DNA of 64,000 nucleotides from Hebobacterum sp964559435 (GCA_964559435.1 CAZLHI010000012.1:1-64000); one strand, 5' to 3'; positions 42,181-51,393 are shown, numbered from the stretch's first letter. Notes: a model not told the origin generated them from the letters alone. Translations and numbers: made by a program.

Positions 42181-43305
42181 ATGTCGGCGGGAAAGCAGTC
42201 GGTACTGGGTGAAGTAAAAGGCTGGGCATGCGACATCATGGGTGAGTTCGCCTTCATAATCCATCCCGTGAGCGGCGCGAAGGACGTTGCGAGGAAGTAC
42301 CCAGCGTTGCGGATCTTGCCGGAGGTCGTGCTCGAGCAACTTCTGAAGAAGATGTCTCCGAAGCCGGTCTCGGAGATCACCGGCGTGCGGAGCAAGACCG
42401 GCGCCGAGGCGCGTGGCTGGTTCGTGAGTTGCCCGCTCACGCCGCGGCAGTTCCTCGATCTGCCTGCCGAGTTCGTGCTCAACAAGATCATCGGGGCAGC
42501 CCGAGTGGCGCAGGACCTGGGTGCGAAGGTGGTTGGTCTTGGCGCGATGACGTCGGTGGTCGCCGACGCGGGCATCACCGTGGACAGGAGCGTCGGCATC
42601 GCCGTCACCACCGGCAACAGCTACACGGTCTGGACGGCCGTCGAAGGTGCAAAGCAGGCGGCCGCGCTGATGGGGACGGAGGTCTCGCACGCGCAGGTGG
42701 CGGTGATGGGCGCCACGGGCTCGATAGGTCAGGTGTGCGTTCGGCTGATGGCTGAAGAGGCGCCGTCGGTCACGCTGATCGGTCAAAACGAGGCCCGCCT
42801 GTCTCAATTGGCGGCCAGCGTTGACGGCAAGGCCGAGATCAGTTCCACGACCGATCCGCATTCCGGCCTACGGGAGGCAGACATCGTCATCACGGTGACG
42901 AGCGCGGTGGATACGGTGGTGCCCGGCGAGGCGCTCAAGCCGGGGGCGGTCGTGTGCGATGTGGCGCGGCCGCGAGATGTATCGAAGAAGGTGGCGAAGG
43001 AGCGGCCGGACGTGTTGGTTATCGAGGGCGGCGCGGTGGAGGTGCCCGGGGACGTGGACTTCCACTTCGACTTCGGCTTCCCGCCGAACACCGCCTATGC
43101 GTGCATGGCCGAGACCATGATCCTCGCGCTGGAGGAGCGGTACGAGAGCTACACCCTCGGCCGAAACCTGACTGTAGAGCAGGTCAAAGAGATGGCCGCG
43201 CTGGGGGAGAAGCATGGTTTCAAGCTCGCCGGCTTCCGCAGCTTCGAACGGCAGGTGACGGAGGAGTACATCGAAGGGGTCAAGAGAGCGGCGGCCCGAG
43301 GCTAG
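42181..43305 (+). CDS. COG5322 predicted dehydrogenase, acyl-ACP-reductase-like
   Basis: 374 aa. It resembles the COG5322 group, which includes the cyanobacterial long-chain acyl-ACP reductase and many unstudied homologues called shikimate dehydrogenase. Parts seen are GEFAFIIHPV, EARGWFVSCPLTPRQ, LGAMTSVVADAG, the GNSYTVW block, the NADP loop VMGATGSIGQ (about 180) and a C-terminal LGRNLTVEQV with KHGFKLAGF. The catalytic Cys of acyl-ACP reductases would be expected before the NADP loop; I cannot confirm it. ATG 42181 is used; ATG 42238 (MGEFAFII) matches homologue starts but has no SD site. Confidence 0.75.
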   Translation: MSAGKQSVLGEVKGWACDIMGEFAFIIHPVSGAKDVARKYPALRILPEVVLEQLLKKMSPKPVSEITGVRSKTGAEARGWFVSCPLTPRQFLDLPAEFVLNKIIGAARVAQDLGAKVVGLGAMTSVVADAGITVDRSVGIAVTTGNSYTVWTAVEGAKQAAALMGTEVSHAQVAVMGATGSIGQVCVRLMAEEAPSVTLIGQNEARLSQLAASVDGKAEISSTTDPHSGLREADIVITVTSAVDTVVPGEALKPGAVVCDVARPRDVSKKVAKERPDVLVIEGGAVEVPGDVDFHFDFGFPPNTAYACMAETMILALEERYESYTLGRNLTVEQVKEMAALGEKHGFKLAGFRSFERQVTEEYIEGVKRAAARG

Positions 43306-43347
43306 AGCTGTTGGCTCGAACCGTCGCCGTGGCGAGGTGAAAGACGC

Positions 43348-44127
43348 GTGAATTCCAAGACGGCATACCAGGCCCGCGACTACGCACGCTTCTACGATTG
43401 GATCTACGAGGGGATCACCGAAGACATTCCCTTCTATCTTGCTGCGGCCCGCGAGCACGGCTCGCCGGTGCTGGAGCTGGCCTGCGGAACCGGGCGGATC
43501 ACGATCCCGCTCGCGCGGGAGGGGTTCGAGGTCACCGGTCTGGACCTCTCCGCGGAGATGCTGCGGATTGCGAGGGAGAAGCTGAGCAAGGAGCGGCCCG
43601 AGGTGCATGCTCGTCTCAGGCTCATCGAGGCCGACATGAGCGACTTCGCGCTGCATGAGACCGTGAGCCTGGCCTTCATCCCCGCCGCCTCTCTGTTCCA
43701 TGTGCACACAGACGAGCAGCGGTCGAGTTGCCTCTCGTGCGTCGGCCGGCATCTCAAACCTGGCGGTGGAGTCATAGTCGATCTGATCCCGGCTGACCGG
43801 ATGGCGAATCAGACGGTCGGCGAGACTAAGGAGTTCAAGAGGGGCGTGTCTGCCTCAACCGGCCTGCTGACGCGGGAGCTGGGCAAAAAGCTCTCCCTCG
43901 ACAGAGAGGCGCAGCGGGTCACCGTAGAGCACACATATGTCGAGCAGCTTCCCGACGAGAGCGAGAAGCGCTACGTCTTCATCGATCACTACACGTGGTT
44001 GACCGAAGACCAGATGCGGGGCCTACTTGCGGAGGCTGGCTTCGGGAGCGTCGAGGTGTTCGGCGACTACGAGCGCGAGCCGTTCACCGATGCGTCCGAA
44101 CGGATGATCTTCGTGGCGAGGAAGTGA
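43348..44127 (+). CDS. Class I SAM-dependent methyltransferase
   Basis: 259 aa. The Rossmann core has motif I VLELACGTGRITIPLA (about 41-56), motif II VTGLDLSAEML (about 62-72), an EADMSDF acidic turn (about 95) and LKPGGGVIVDLIP (about 137-149). The substrate-specific C-terminal sheet (LTEDQMRGLLAEAGF) is standard for small-molecule methyltransferases. GTG 43348 follows GGCGAGGTGAAAG. It lies 42 bp after the COG5322 gene and may belong to the same unit. Substrate unknown. Confidence 0.88.
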   Translation: MNSKTAYQARDYARFYDWIYEGITEDIPFYLAAAREHGSPVLELACGTGRITIPLAREGFEVTGLDLSAEMLRIAREKLSKERPEVHARLRLIEADMSDFALHETVSLAFIPAASLFHVHTDEQRSSCLSCVGRHLKPGGGVIVDLIPADRMANQTVGETKEFKRGVSASTGLLTRELGKKLSLDREAQRVTVEHTYVEQLPDESEKRYVFIDHYTWLTEDQMRGLLAEAGFGSVEVFGDYEREPFTDASERMIFVARK

Positions 44128-44132
44128 GGCCG

Positions 44133-44879
44133 TTACCGGCCCGGCGCCGGAGCCGCCGCCTCGTCCACCCACCACACCACCTTCCCGTCAACCGGGCTCA
44201 CGGCAGAGGCGGGGGCGGATGCCGGATCTGCTTTCTGGGCCAGCGAGCGCTCGAGCGCGGCCGCCTTGTCCTTCCCGGCCACCAGGAAGTGGACGTTGGC
44301 GGCGTGGTTGATGGCCGGGAGGGTGAGGGTGAGCCGCAGCGGCGGGTCGGTTCGCTCTTCCCTGACCGCGGCAACGATGCGCGCCTGTTCGTCCAGGACG
44401 GGATTCTGTGGGAAGAGGGAAGCGATGTGACCGTCCGATCCCATGCCGAGCAGGATGAGGTCGAAGCGCGGCCGCTGGCCCGGGAAGAAGGACATGATCT
44501 CCTGCTCGTAGGCCTCGGCGGCCTCCTCGATCTCGGGCAGAAGCGTGGGCATCGGGTGGACGTGATCGCCCGGAACCGGGACGCGATCGAGCAGCGTTTC
44601 CTTTATCATCCGATAGTTGCTCTGCGGGTCCTCGGGCGAAACGTAGCGCTCATCACCCCAGAAGACATGCACCTGCCGCCACGGCACGACCGCGCGGCAC
44701 TCCGTCGCCAGCAGGCGGTACAGCGTGCGGGGAATGTTGCCGCCTGATAAGGCCACCGCGAACCGCCCGCGCTCTTCGACGGAAGCTTGGGCGATCCCGA
44801 CTAGAGAGTCCGCGGCCGCGCGACTCAACATCTCCAGGCTCGGGTGCACTCGAACGTCAGGTCTGCGCGGGCTGGTCAT
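44133..44879 (-). CDS. pgl: 6-phosphogluconolactonase
   Basis: 248 aa, DevB/SOL family. It hydrolyses 6-phosphogluconolactone in the oxidative pentose phosphate pathway. ALSGGNIPRTLYRLL (about 43-57), VFWGDERYVSPEDPQSNY (about 70-88), FDLILLGMGSDGHIASLFP (about 139-157) and LTLTLPAIN match the family throughout. ATG 44879 lies 23 bp inside the end of zwf, so the two enzymes of the pathway are tightly coupled. It is convergent with the methyltransferase gene (5 bp between stops). Confidence 0.95.
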   Translation of the reverse strand: MTSPRRPDVRVHPSLEMLSRAAADSLVGIAQASVEERGRFAVALSGGNIPRTLYRLLATECRAVVPWRQVHVFWGDERYVSPEDPQSNYRMIKETLLDRVPVPGDHVHPMPTLLPEIEEAAEAYEQEIMSFFPGQRPRFDLILLGMGSDGHIASLFPQNPVLDEQARIVAAVREERTDPPLRLTLTLPAINHAANVHFLVAGKDKAAALERSLAQKADPASAPASAVSPVDGKVVWWVDEAAAPAPGR

Positions 44880-46332
44880 GCCACTGGCCTTCCGAGAAGA
44901 GCGCCTGTGCGGCCTCCGGACCCCAGGTGCCCGCGGGGTAGAAGTGCACCTGCGGGAGCTCCCTCAGCAACGGGTCGAAGATACGCCATGCGAGCTCGAC
45001 CTCATCCGCGCGGACGAAGAAGGTCTGCTCGCCCCTCATCACGTCCAGGAGAAGCGTTTCGTAGGCATCGGGCAGATCGCCGAAGGCCTCCTTGTATCGG
45101 AAGCGAAGGCGCTCGTGATCGAGCCGGAAGGGCTGCCGAGGCACTTTGACGTTGAAGTACAGATCGAAGCCTTCATCCGGCTGGAGCGTGATGATCATGC
45201 GGTTGCAGGTGATGTCGCACGTGAATGGCTCGAAGCACGTGACGACGGGACAGCGGAAGTTGACCACGATATGAGTCGCCCGGGAGGGCAGGCGCTTTCC
45301 GGTGCGCATATAGAACGGGATTCCCTGCCACCGCCAGTTGTCGATGTACAACCTGATCGCGACGAAGGTCTCAGTGCGGGAATCCTCGGGGATGCCCTCC
45401 TCCTCCCTATACCCGGGGACAGGCTCCCCTTCGACCGAGCCGCTGGAGTATTGCCCGAAGACCACATTCTCCGGGGCCAACGGGCGAATGGAGCGGAGGA
45501 CCTTTGCCTTCTCATCCCGGACGAAGTTGGCCTCCAGTGCGGGCGGCAGCTCCATGGCGGTGATGCAGAGCAGTTGGACGAGATGGTTCTGGACGATGTC
45601 GCGCAGCGCGCCCACCTTGTCGTAGAAAGCGCCTCGGCCCTCTATGCCGAGGTCCTCTGCCACCGTGATTTCGATGCTCTCAACGCGATCGCGGTTCCAC
45701 AGGGACTCAAAGATCGCGTTCGAGAAGCGGAAGGACAGCAGGTTCTGGACTGTATCCTTCCCCAGGTAATGATCGATGCGGTAGATCTGTGACTCCTCGA
45801 AGTGCTCGTGTATGAGGCGGTTGAGCTCCTGCGCGGACTCGAGGTCACTGCCGAACGGCTTCTCGACCACAATGCGCGTCCATCCCGAGCCTGCGTTCAG
45901 ACCGGCCTCGGCCAGACCCGTGATGGTGGATGGAAAAGCGGCGGGCGGTATGGCCAGGTTGAAGACCCGGTTGCCGGTCAGCTTATGGTCTCTCTCCAGC
46001 GATCCGATTCGCTCGGCCAGCGCTTCGTAGTCCTGGCGTTCCCCTTTGCCAAGCCGGTGGAAGTGCAGCCGGTCGCAGCACCAGGCGTAGGCCGCTTCGT
46101 CTACTGCCAGGCCGAAGTCGGCGAGAGACGTGCGTGCCCATTGTCGATAGCCTTCATCGTCGAAGTCCCCCCGTCGGGCGACGCCCAGCACGCGGCAGCC
46201 ATCGTGCAAGTACCCCTGTGCCGAGAGATGATAGAGCGCTGGCAGGAGCTTGCGCTGGGTCAGGTCGCCGGTCCCGCCGACTACGACGAAGAGGTGGGGC
46301 TCGACTTGAGTGCCGCTCTTTGTCTCGCTCAT
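44857..46332 (-). CDS. zwf: Glucose-6-phosphate 1-dehydrogenase
   Basis: 491 aa, normal length. It oxidises glucose-6-phosphate to 6-phosphogluconolactone, reducing NADP. The nucleotide-binding opening is VVVGGTGDLTQRKLLPALY (about 16-34) with Gly-Thr where Ala-Ser is usual; the active-site signature RIDHYLGKDTVQN (about 193-205) has the catalytic His and Lys; VEKPFGSD is present. The substrate then passes to pgl, encoded immediately downstream. ATG 46332 starts it. Confidence 0.97.
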   Translation of the reverse strand: MSETKSGTQVEPHLFVVVGGTGDLTQRKLLPALYHLSAQGYLHDGCRVLGVARRGDFDDEGYRQWARTSLADFGLAVDEAAYAWCCDRLHFHRLGKGERQDYEALAERIGSLERDHKLTGNRVFNLAIPPAAFPSTITGLAEAGLNAGSGWTRIVVEKPFGSDLESAQELNRLIHEHFEESQIYRIDHYLGKDTVQNLLSFRFSNAIFESLWNRDRVESIEITVAEDLGIEGRGAFYDKVGALRDIVQNHLVQLLCITAMELPPALEANFVRDEKAKVLRSIRPLAPENVVFGQYSSGSVEGEPVPGYREEEGIPEDSRTETFVAIRLYIDNWRWQGIPFYMRTGKRLPSRATHIVVNFRCPVVTCFEPFTCDITCNRMIITLQPDEGFDLYFNVKVPRQPFRLDHERLRFRYKEAFGDLPDAYETLLLDVMRGEQTFFVRADEVELAWRIFDPLLRELPQVHFYPAGTWGPEAAQALFSEGQWHDQPAQT

Positions 46333-46486
46333 GGCCTTCCCCGCAAGTGCTTTGCCGCCTAGCGTCGGCTACCGGTCAAGGGGCTACTACGGCGAGGAAA
46401 GACAACGCCCCTGTCCGTGAAGACCGACGACTGAGCCCTTGAGGCGACAACCGGCGGGCCGCGGGGGCTGAGTGAGCGGCCCGGGC

Positions 46487-47119
46487 CTAGTTCGCTCGGG
46501 CCAGCAGGCGAAGGGCCGGACGCGAGATCCACACGACAGCCCGCGTGACGGGGTCGGCCCGCATGGCCCGCAGGCACGCCCGGCATACTCTGGCGGCGGC
46601 CCGGTTCGGCATCCGACAGCGCGGGCACTGGGTCACGAACTCGCTTTTGGCCTCCTCGGCCATCTCCTGCACCAGCTCGCGACTCTCCTCGTCGGCCAGC
46701 AACACGGCCGCCTCCATTGCGGCCAGGCCGACGTCGATCTGTCCGGTCTCGAGCAAGGACCGAGCTAGGGCCAGCCGGTTGACCGCGTTCGTGGAGTGGT
46801 CGGCGGCGAGAGCGGCGGCCTCGGCCAGGCGCTTGTGACGCTTTTGGTTCAGCCAGCCCGCGGCTATCCCCTCACCGCACCAGAACTGCAGCAAAGGCAA
46901 TGCTGCCAGGGGAAGCAGGAGCCAGTACCAGATCGTGCCGAAGCAAGTGAAGGCCGCGGCGACAAGCCCGAGCAAAAGCACTCCGCGCACGGCGACACCC
47001 AGTGCGCTCTCATCAGCCGTTATCCAGCGGCCGAGCAGTACCGTCATGGCGGCGGCGAATACCATCATGCCCGCCGCCAGCTGGAGTCCGGTTGTGAAGG
47101 CGGAAGCGTAGTGCCCCAC
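46487..47119 (-). CDS. Membrane protein with C-terminal zinc ribbon, 210 aa
   Basis: Function not recognised. Three or four hydrophobic segments in the first 85 residues (about 8-30, 42-62, 60-83) are followed by a helical TPR-like segment (HSTNAVNRLALARSLLETGQIDVGLAAMEAAV, in pieces), then CPRCRMPNRAAARVCRAC (C-x2-C...C-x2-C zinc ribbon) and a short hydrophobic end. GTG 47119 starts it. Same strand as zwf with a 154-bp gap containing a GC-rich inverted repeat (46456-46482). Confidence 0.72.
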   Translation of the reverse strand: MGHYASAFTTGLQLAAGMMVFAAAMTVLLGRWITADESALGVAVRGVLLLGLVAAAFTCFGTIWYWLLLPLAALPLLQFWCGEGIAAGWLNQKRHKRLAEAAALAADHSTNAVNRLALARSLLETGQIDVGLAAMEAAVLLADEESRELVQEMAEEAKSEFVTQCPRCRMPNRAAARVCRACLRAMRADPVTRAVVWISRPALRLLARAN

Positions 47120-47233
47120 TTGCGTTCACCTCGGGAGAAAGCCGGCCACACCCTCTGCGGCCCCCTTGTTCTCATTCCAGAAATCGCCGCAATCTTGCCA
47201 AGCGAAAGCAGCGCGGCCACAGCGGACGTCAGC

Positions 47234-47262
47234 TTGCCAGGGGCGGATGGCTTTGCTATAAT
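47234..47262 (+). promoter_or_regulatory. Extended -10 promoter of the MalK/UgpC-like ATPase gene
   Basis: TTGCCA (47234-47239, 5 of 6), exactly 17 bp, TATAAT (47257-47262, perfect) with TGC just before. Initiation near 47269 gives a leader of about 96 nt. One of the best promoters in the window. Confidence 0.85.
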
Positions 47263-47364
47263 CGCCTTTCAGAAGAGGCTCAGTGGGTTTGCGGCGCCCT
47301 CTGTATGGTCTTACTTCCCAACCGAGAGCGCGCCGCTACGGTGCGGCGGCAGGGGATTGCACGC

Positions 47365-48465
47365 ATGGCGCGGGTGGTACTGAAGAGCCTGAGCAAGTGG
47401 TTCCGCAGCGTCGTTGCGGTGGATGATCTCACTCTCGACGTTGAGGACAAGGAGTTCCTCGTCCTCGTCGGCCCGTCCGGGTGCGGCAAGACGACGGCCC
47501 TCCGGTGCATCGCTGGGCTGGAGGACGTGACTGCCGGAGAGATCTACATCGGCGACCGCTTGGTGAACGATGTCTCTCCCAAAGACCGCGACATCGCCAT
47601 GGTCTTCCAGAACTACGCCCTCTACCCACACATGAATGTCTACGACAACATGGCCTTCGGGCTGAAGCTGCGCAAGTTTCCGAAGGCGGAGATACGGCAG
47701 CGGGTCGCGAGTGCTGCCGAGATGCTCGGCCTTCAAGGGCTGCTCGACCGCAAGCCTCGGGAACTCTCGGGCGGCCAGCGTCAGCGAGTGGCTCTGGGAC
47801 GGGCCATCGTGCGGGAGCCGAAAGTGTTCCTGATGGACGAGCCCCTGTCCAATCTGGACGCGAAGCTGCGCGTGCAGACGAGAGCCGAGCTCATCAAGCT
47901 GCACCGGCGGCTGGGCATCACGACGATCTACGTCACCCACGACCAGACCGAGGCGATGACGATGGGAGATCGGATCGCCGTGCTGAACGACGGGAAGATG
48001 CAGCAGGTGGACAATCCGCTTTCGCTCTTCAACCGTCCTGTCAACATTTTCGTGGCGGGGTTCATCGGCAGCCCGGCCATGAACTTCCTGCAGGCGACAT
48101 TGGAGAGCGAAGACGGCCAGGTATACGTCACGACTGATGCGCTCAGCCTGCGGCTGCCGGAGAGCCACGCCGCCAGGGTGCGGGACCGGGTGGGCCGGAG
48201 TGTCGTCTTCGGTGTGCGGCCTGATGACATCTACGATCGGGCTTTGGCGCCGCCGACGAGCGATGGCGCGGAGGCCACGCTTACGGTGGATGTCACCGAG
48301 CCGATGGGCTCGACAGTGTATGTCTACCTGACGGCGGGCAAGCATTCTCTCATCGCTGATCTCGACGCCGAAACGAAGGCGACGGACGGGGAGCCGCTCG
48401 ACATCGTGTTCGACATGGGCAAGACGCACCTGTTCGACCCGGAGAGCGAAGTGGCGTTGACCTAG
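47365..48465 (+). CDS. ABC transporter ATPase, MalK/UgpC type
   Basis: 366 aa. Walker A GPSGCGKTT (about 37-45), Q-loop MVFQNYALYPHMNV, signature LSGGQRQRV (about 134), Walker B FLMDEPLSNLD, H-loop YVTHDQTEAM, then a C-terminal TOBE/OB regulatory domain (GVRPDDIYD, DVTEPMGST). These ATPases power several sugar importers. No permease lies beside it; the binding protein and permeases at 26928-30182 lack an ATPase, so it may serve them. ATG 47365 follows AGGGGA. Has its own extended -10 promoter. Confidence 0.95.
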   Translation: MARVVLKSLSKWFRSVVAVDDLTLDVEDKEFLVLVGPSGCGKTTALRCIAGLEDVTAGEIYIGDRLVNDVSPKDRDIAMVFQNYALYPHMNVYDNMAFGLKLRKFPKAEIRQRVASAAEMLGLQGLLDRKPRELSGGQRQRVALGRAIVREPKVFLMDEPLSNLDAKLRVQTRAELIKLHRRLGITTIYVTHDQTEAMTMGDRIAVLNDGKMQQVDNPLSLFNRPVNIFVAGFIGSPAMNFLQATLESEDGQVYVTTDALSLRLPESHAARVRDRVGRSVVFGVRPDDIYDRALAPPTSDGAEATLTVDVTEPMGSTVYVYLTAGKHSLIADLDAETKATDGEPLDIVFDMGKTHLFDPESEVALT

Positions 48466-48553
48466 CAGCCCGTCGCGACGGCGCGCGCTCGCCACTGAGA
48501 CGGGCCGGCTATGCTGGTCGCGAGGAGCGTTGTGCGCCTGTCGGCCAGGGGGC

Positions 48554-48584
48554 GGCGAGGGACTCGGGGTCCCTCGCCGAAGTT
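48554..48584 (+). terminator. Hairpin terminator between the ATPase and the secreted protein
   Basis: A perfect 10-bp stem (48554-48563 with 48569-48578), 5-nt loop, then GAAGTTTT. It probably ends the ATPase transcript, though it could also be a leader hairpin for the next gene, which begins at 48655. Confidence 0.6.
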
Positions 48585-48654
48585 TTGGTAGCGGCGTTCG
48601 AAAGAAGAGCAGGCATAGTTCGTCGTCCGAGCCTTGGGATCAAGGGGGATCTTG

Positions 48655-51087
48655 ATGAAGGCGAGAGTGGCTCTGGTGGCCGGGGCAGCCTTGGCGATGT
48701 TGGGAGTGCCGGGCCCGTCGGTCGGGCCCGGCCTCGCGCAGCAGGCTGGCGGCGGCCTGGCTGGTATTCGTGGCGCTGTGGCCAAGCGCGAGGCCAACGT
48801 CGTGCGCGTCAACGCAACGCCGACGGTGCTGACATGGGCCAGAGGGCTGCGCAGGGCCGCGGACTTGGATCAATACGCGGCACTCGGCCTGAACACAGTC
48901 TACCTTGCGCTGACGGACGTCACCGCCGAGCAGATCGAGCGGGTTTCGTATCTCGCCTCGGCGGCCGAGGAGCGCGGACTGCTGGTGGTTGTTGCGCTGT
49001 CCCCCAGACCCCTACGGGACGAGGAAGGCAATGACCTGGCCATCGGCCTGATGTCGGAGGCATATGCGGCGACGGTCGAGACCTTCGTCGGGGCCGCCGT
49101 GGAAGGTCTCGGTGCCCATCCGCGGTTGATTGCCTGGTCCGTAGAGGCAGTGCCCCCGCGCGACGTCGTCATCGACGATCCGGGATTCGTGGCCTATCTG
49201 CGCTCCTGGTACTCGTCGTTGAGCGCCTTGAACGAGTCCTGGGGCACTGAGTTCACGGAGTGGGATCAGATCACACTTGGCGCAGCTCGCGACGTCGACT
49301 CGGACCTGCCAGATGGGATCGGACGGGCGAGCGTCGACTATGCCTACTACCGGGAGTCCGCCTACGCTGAGGTCATGTCGCTCTGGGCGCGGGCGGTCCG
49401 CGCGGCAGACCCCGGCAGGCTTGTCCTGGCGGCGGCAGTTACAGACTACCGATCTGCTATCGGCGTTCCCTCGGACTTCGACGGGATGATCCTGACCACG
49501 TACCCCACAGTCGCGGAGGCGGACTGGCAGACGCACAATGTGCACGCCGTCGACATCGCGCGGCGGGCGAATGAATTCGCGGCCGTGCAAACGCTCCAGG
49601 TTGGAGCGGAGAGCTCGCAAGCTGAAGTCGTGGCCTGGGGCGCGCTTGCGTTGGCCCACGGCGCGGCCGGCGTTGCGTTTTCTTCCTGGGGCGAGATCAG
49701 GGACTCGGTGGACCTTCAGGGAGCGGTCTCCCAAATCGTCGAGATCATCCGGGAGCAGGCTTACCCAGTGACGCCTATGGCGAGGGCGGCCGTGATTTAC
49801 GAGCCAATTGCTGGAGGTGCCATGATGAGGGGGGAGGGCCTCTACGGCTATCTCGACGGGGTGACGCCGAACTCTCCGACCAGCCTGTTCCGCGTCGCCC
49901 GCACAGGCACCAGATTCGGCTTGCTCGACATCCTGCGCTCGGAGGCGCTCCCCGCAGCGGACCTGTCGCAGTACGGGACCCTTATCGCTCCGATGGTGTT
50001 CTACCTGCCCGACGAGGCGCAGCTGACACTGCAGAGCTACGTCCTGGGAGGCGGAGCCCTCCTCGTCGATGCCGGCGTTGGGATGTACCAGGCGGAGGGA
50101 ACGACGACCTCCATGCCGGAGATCATGAGGGCGACCCTGAAGCTCCGGTATCTCGATCTCGTCGGGGTGCGCGAGGGCGAGTTCGAGACATATGTTGAAC
50201 ACGGCGAGGTCTATGACCCCGCGGTGCCCACCGAGATCACCCCACTTGCGCCGGGCCAGCAGGAGGGCGAGGTATTCGATCCCGCGCTCACGAGATTCGT
50301 GCAGGCCCTGCAGCTGTTCCTGACTCGCGCCGACGTGGCGGAGTTCCTCGGGGACAACTTCGTTGGGGAGGCCGGAGAAGGGGTCAGCGTCAGTGGGCTC
50401 GGGAAAGGCTTTGCGATCTACGCCCCGGACTTCCTCTATCAGGTCTGGGACTCAACAACCCCTCACTTCGATGAGTTTCACGACCGCATTCTATCCAACG
50501 ACGTCGACCTCGAGGTTATCGTACCGGAAGGGGTCTGGCCCGGCGTGGCCGCCACCTTCCACGACGACTGGTCTGTGGGGGTGGCCTCGCCGGCAGGCGC
50601 GCCGACTTCGGTCCTGGCCTATGGCGCCGGCAATCAGGCGTATCTCGTGCCGGGAGGTGCGATGCGCCTGGGTAGCGCAGCCGAGGAAGATCGGGTCGAG
50701 CTCTTGTTCCCGGGCGATCCTCTGGCGCGCGCATTCTCGATCCCCATACGCGTCTTGCCCCTTGAAGAAGGTGGCGTGGCGACGCTGTCGGTGGACCGTT
50801 ACGACCGCGACGGCATCGAACTTCTTGTCCACGGCACTGGGGCGGGTGTTCGGGTCCGCGATGGGCAGGTAGAGATCTTCGGAGGCGAAGGGACGCCTGT
50901 TGAGATCGAGGTGGGGAACTGGAACGGGCGGATGTCAGCCGACTCGGTCTATCGCGTGACGATTCAGCAGGGAACAGCAGGGCGTCTCTCCCGAGAACGC
51001 GACCTGATGCCGAACCCGGATACCGGCTCTTTGGTGATACGCGAGACGATCACTCAGGCCAGGATCACCATCGAGCCACAAGCGTAG
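48655..51087 (+). CDS. Large secreted protein, beta-galactosidase/GH42-like layout
   Basis: 810 aa. A signal peptide (about 1-27, MKARVALVAG to LAQQA) is followed by a TIM-barrel-like part (about 60-370: LNTVYLAL, AWSVEAVP, LSALNESWGTEF, MILTTYPT), an AB-type domain resembling the trimerisation region of GH42 enzymes (GLLDILRSEALPAADLSQYGTLIAPMVFYLPDEAQ, in pieces), then beta-rich domains. NESWG and AWSVEAVP look like family catalytic-region segments, but catalytic Glu residues cannot be confirmed. ATG 48655 has AAGGGGGATC upstream. Exported glycosidase or related enzyme; the fold is inferred. Confidence 0.68.
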   Translation: MKARVALVAGAALAMLGVPGPSVGPGLAQQAGGGLAGIRGAVAKREANVVRVNATPTVLTWARGLRRAADLDQYAALGLNTVYLALTDVTAEQIERVSYLASAAEERGLLVVVALSPRPLRDEEGNDLAIGLMSEAYAATVETFVGAAVEGLGAHPRLIAWSVEAVPPRDVVIDDPGFVAYLRSWYSSLSALNESWGTEFTEWDQITLGAARDVDSDLPDGIGRASVDYAYYRESAYAEVMSLWARAVRAADPGRLVLAAAVTDYRSAIGVPSDFDGMILTTYPTVAEADWQTHNVHAVDIARRANEFAAVQTLQVGAESSQAEVVAWGALALAHGAAGVAFSSWGEIRDSVDLQGAVSQIVEIIREQAYPVTPMARAAVIYEPIAGGAMMRGEGLYGYLDGVTPNSPTSLFRVARTGTRFGLLDILRSEALPAADLSQYGTLIAPMVFYLPDEAQLTLQSYVLGGGALLVDAGVGMYQAEGTTTSMPEIMRATLKLRYLDLVGVREGEFETYVEHGEVYDPAVPTEITPLAPGQQEGEVFDPALTRFVQALQLFLTRADVAEFLGDNFVGEAGEGVSVSGLGKGFAIYAPDFLYQVWDSTTPHFDEFHDRILSNDVDLEVIVPEGVWPGVAATFHDDWSVGVASPAGAPTSVLAYGAGNQAYLVPGGAMRLGSAAEEDRVELLFPGDPLARAFSIPIRVLPLEEGGVATLSVDRYDRDGIELLVHGTGAGVRVRDGQVEIFGGEGTPVEIEVGNWNGRMSADSVYRVTIQQGTAGRLSRERDLMPNPDTGSLVIRETITQARITIEPQA

Positions 51088-51105
51088 CGAAGTGAGGACA
51101 TGCCA

Positions 51106-51393
51106 ATGCGTCTGACCCCCGAGGAGGTGGAACACGTAGCGCTGCTCGCCCGACTGCGGCTGACGGGGGAAGAGCGAAAGCGCTTCACGACTCAGCTCAA
51201 CTCGATTCTCGAGCACTTCGAGCAGCTTCAGCAGATCGACACCTCGGGTGTTCCGCCGATGTCGCATGCAGTGCCCATGTCCAACGTCCTTCGGGATGAT
51301 GAGCCGGCGCCTTCGCTGGCCTCAGAGGAGGCTCTCCAGAACGCGCCCGACCAGGATCGGGACTGCTTCCGCGTGCCGAGGGTGATCGAGTGA
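51106..51393 (+). CDS. gatC: Glu-/Asp-tRNA amidotransferase subunit C
   Basis: 95 aa. The small subunit of GatCAB, which converts misacylated Glu-tRNA(Gln) or Asp-tRNA(Asn) to the correct product. MRLTPEEVEHVALLARLRL, then a VPPMSHAVPMSNVLRDDEP stretch and a short FRVPRVIE end match the family. ATG 51106 is preferred because GTGAGGAC sits at ideal spacing; ATG 51100 is too close. It overlaps gatA by GTGA. gatB is not in the window. Confidence 0.93.
   Translation: MRLTPEEVEHVALLARLRLTGEERKRFTTQLNSILEHFEQLQQIDTSGVPPMSHAVPMSNVLRDDEPAPSLASEEALQNAPDQDRDCFRVPRVIE

Noticed and set aside
46456..46482. Inverted repeat GGGCCGC ... GCGGCCC after the zinc-ribbon membrane gene as terminator
   Set aside because: No T-run follows on the relevant strand and the loop is 13 nt; likely GC-rich coincidence.
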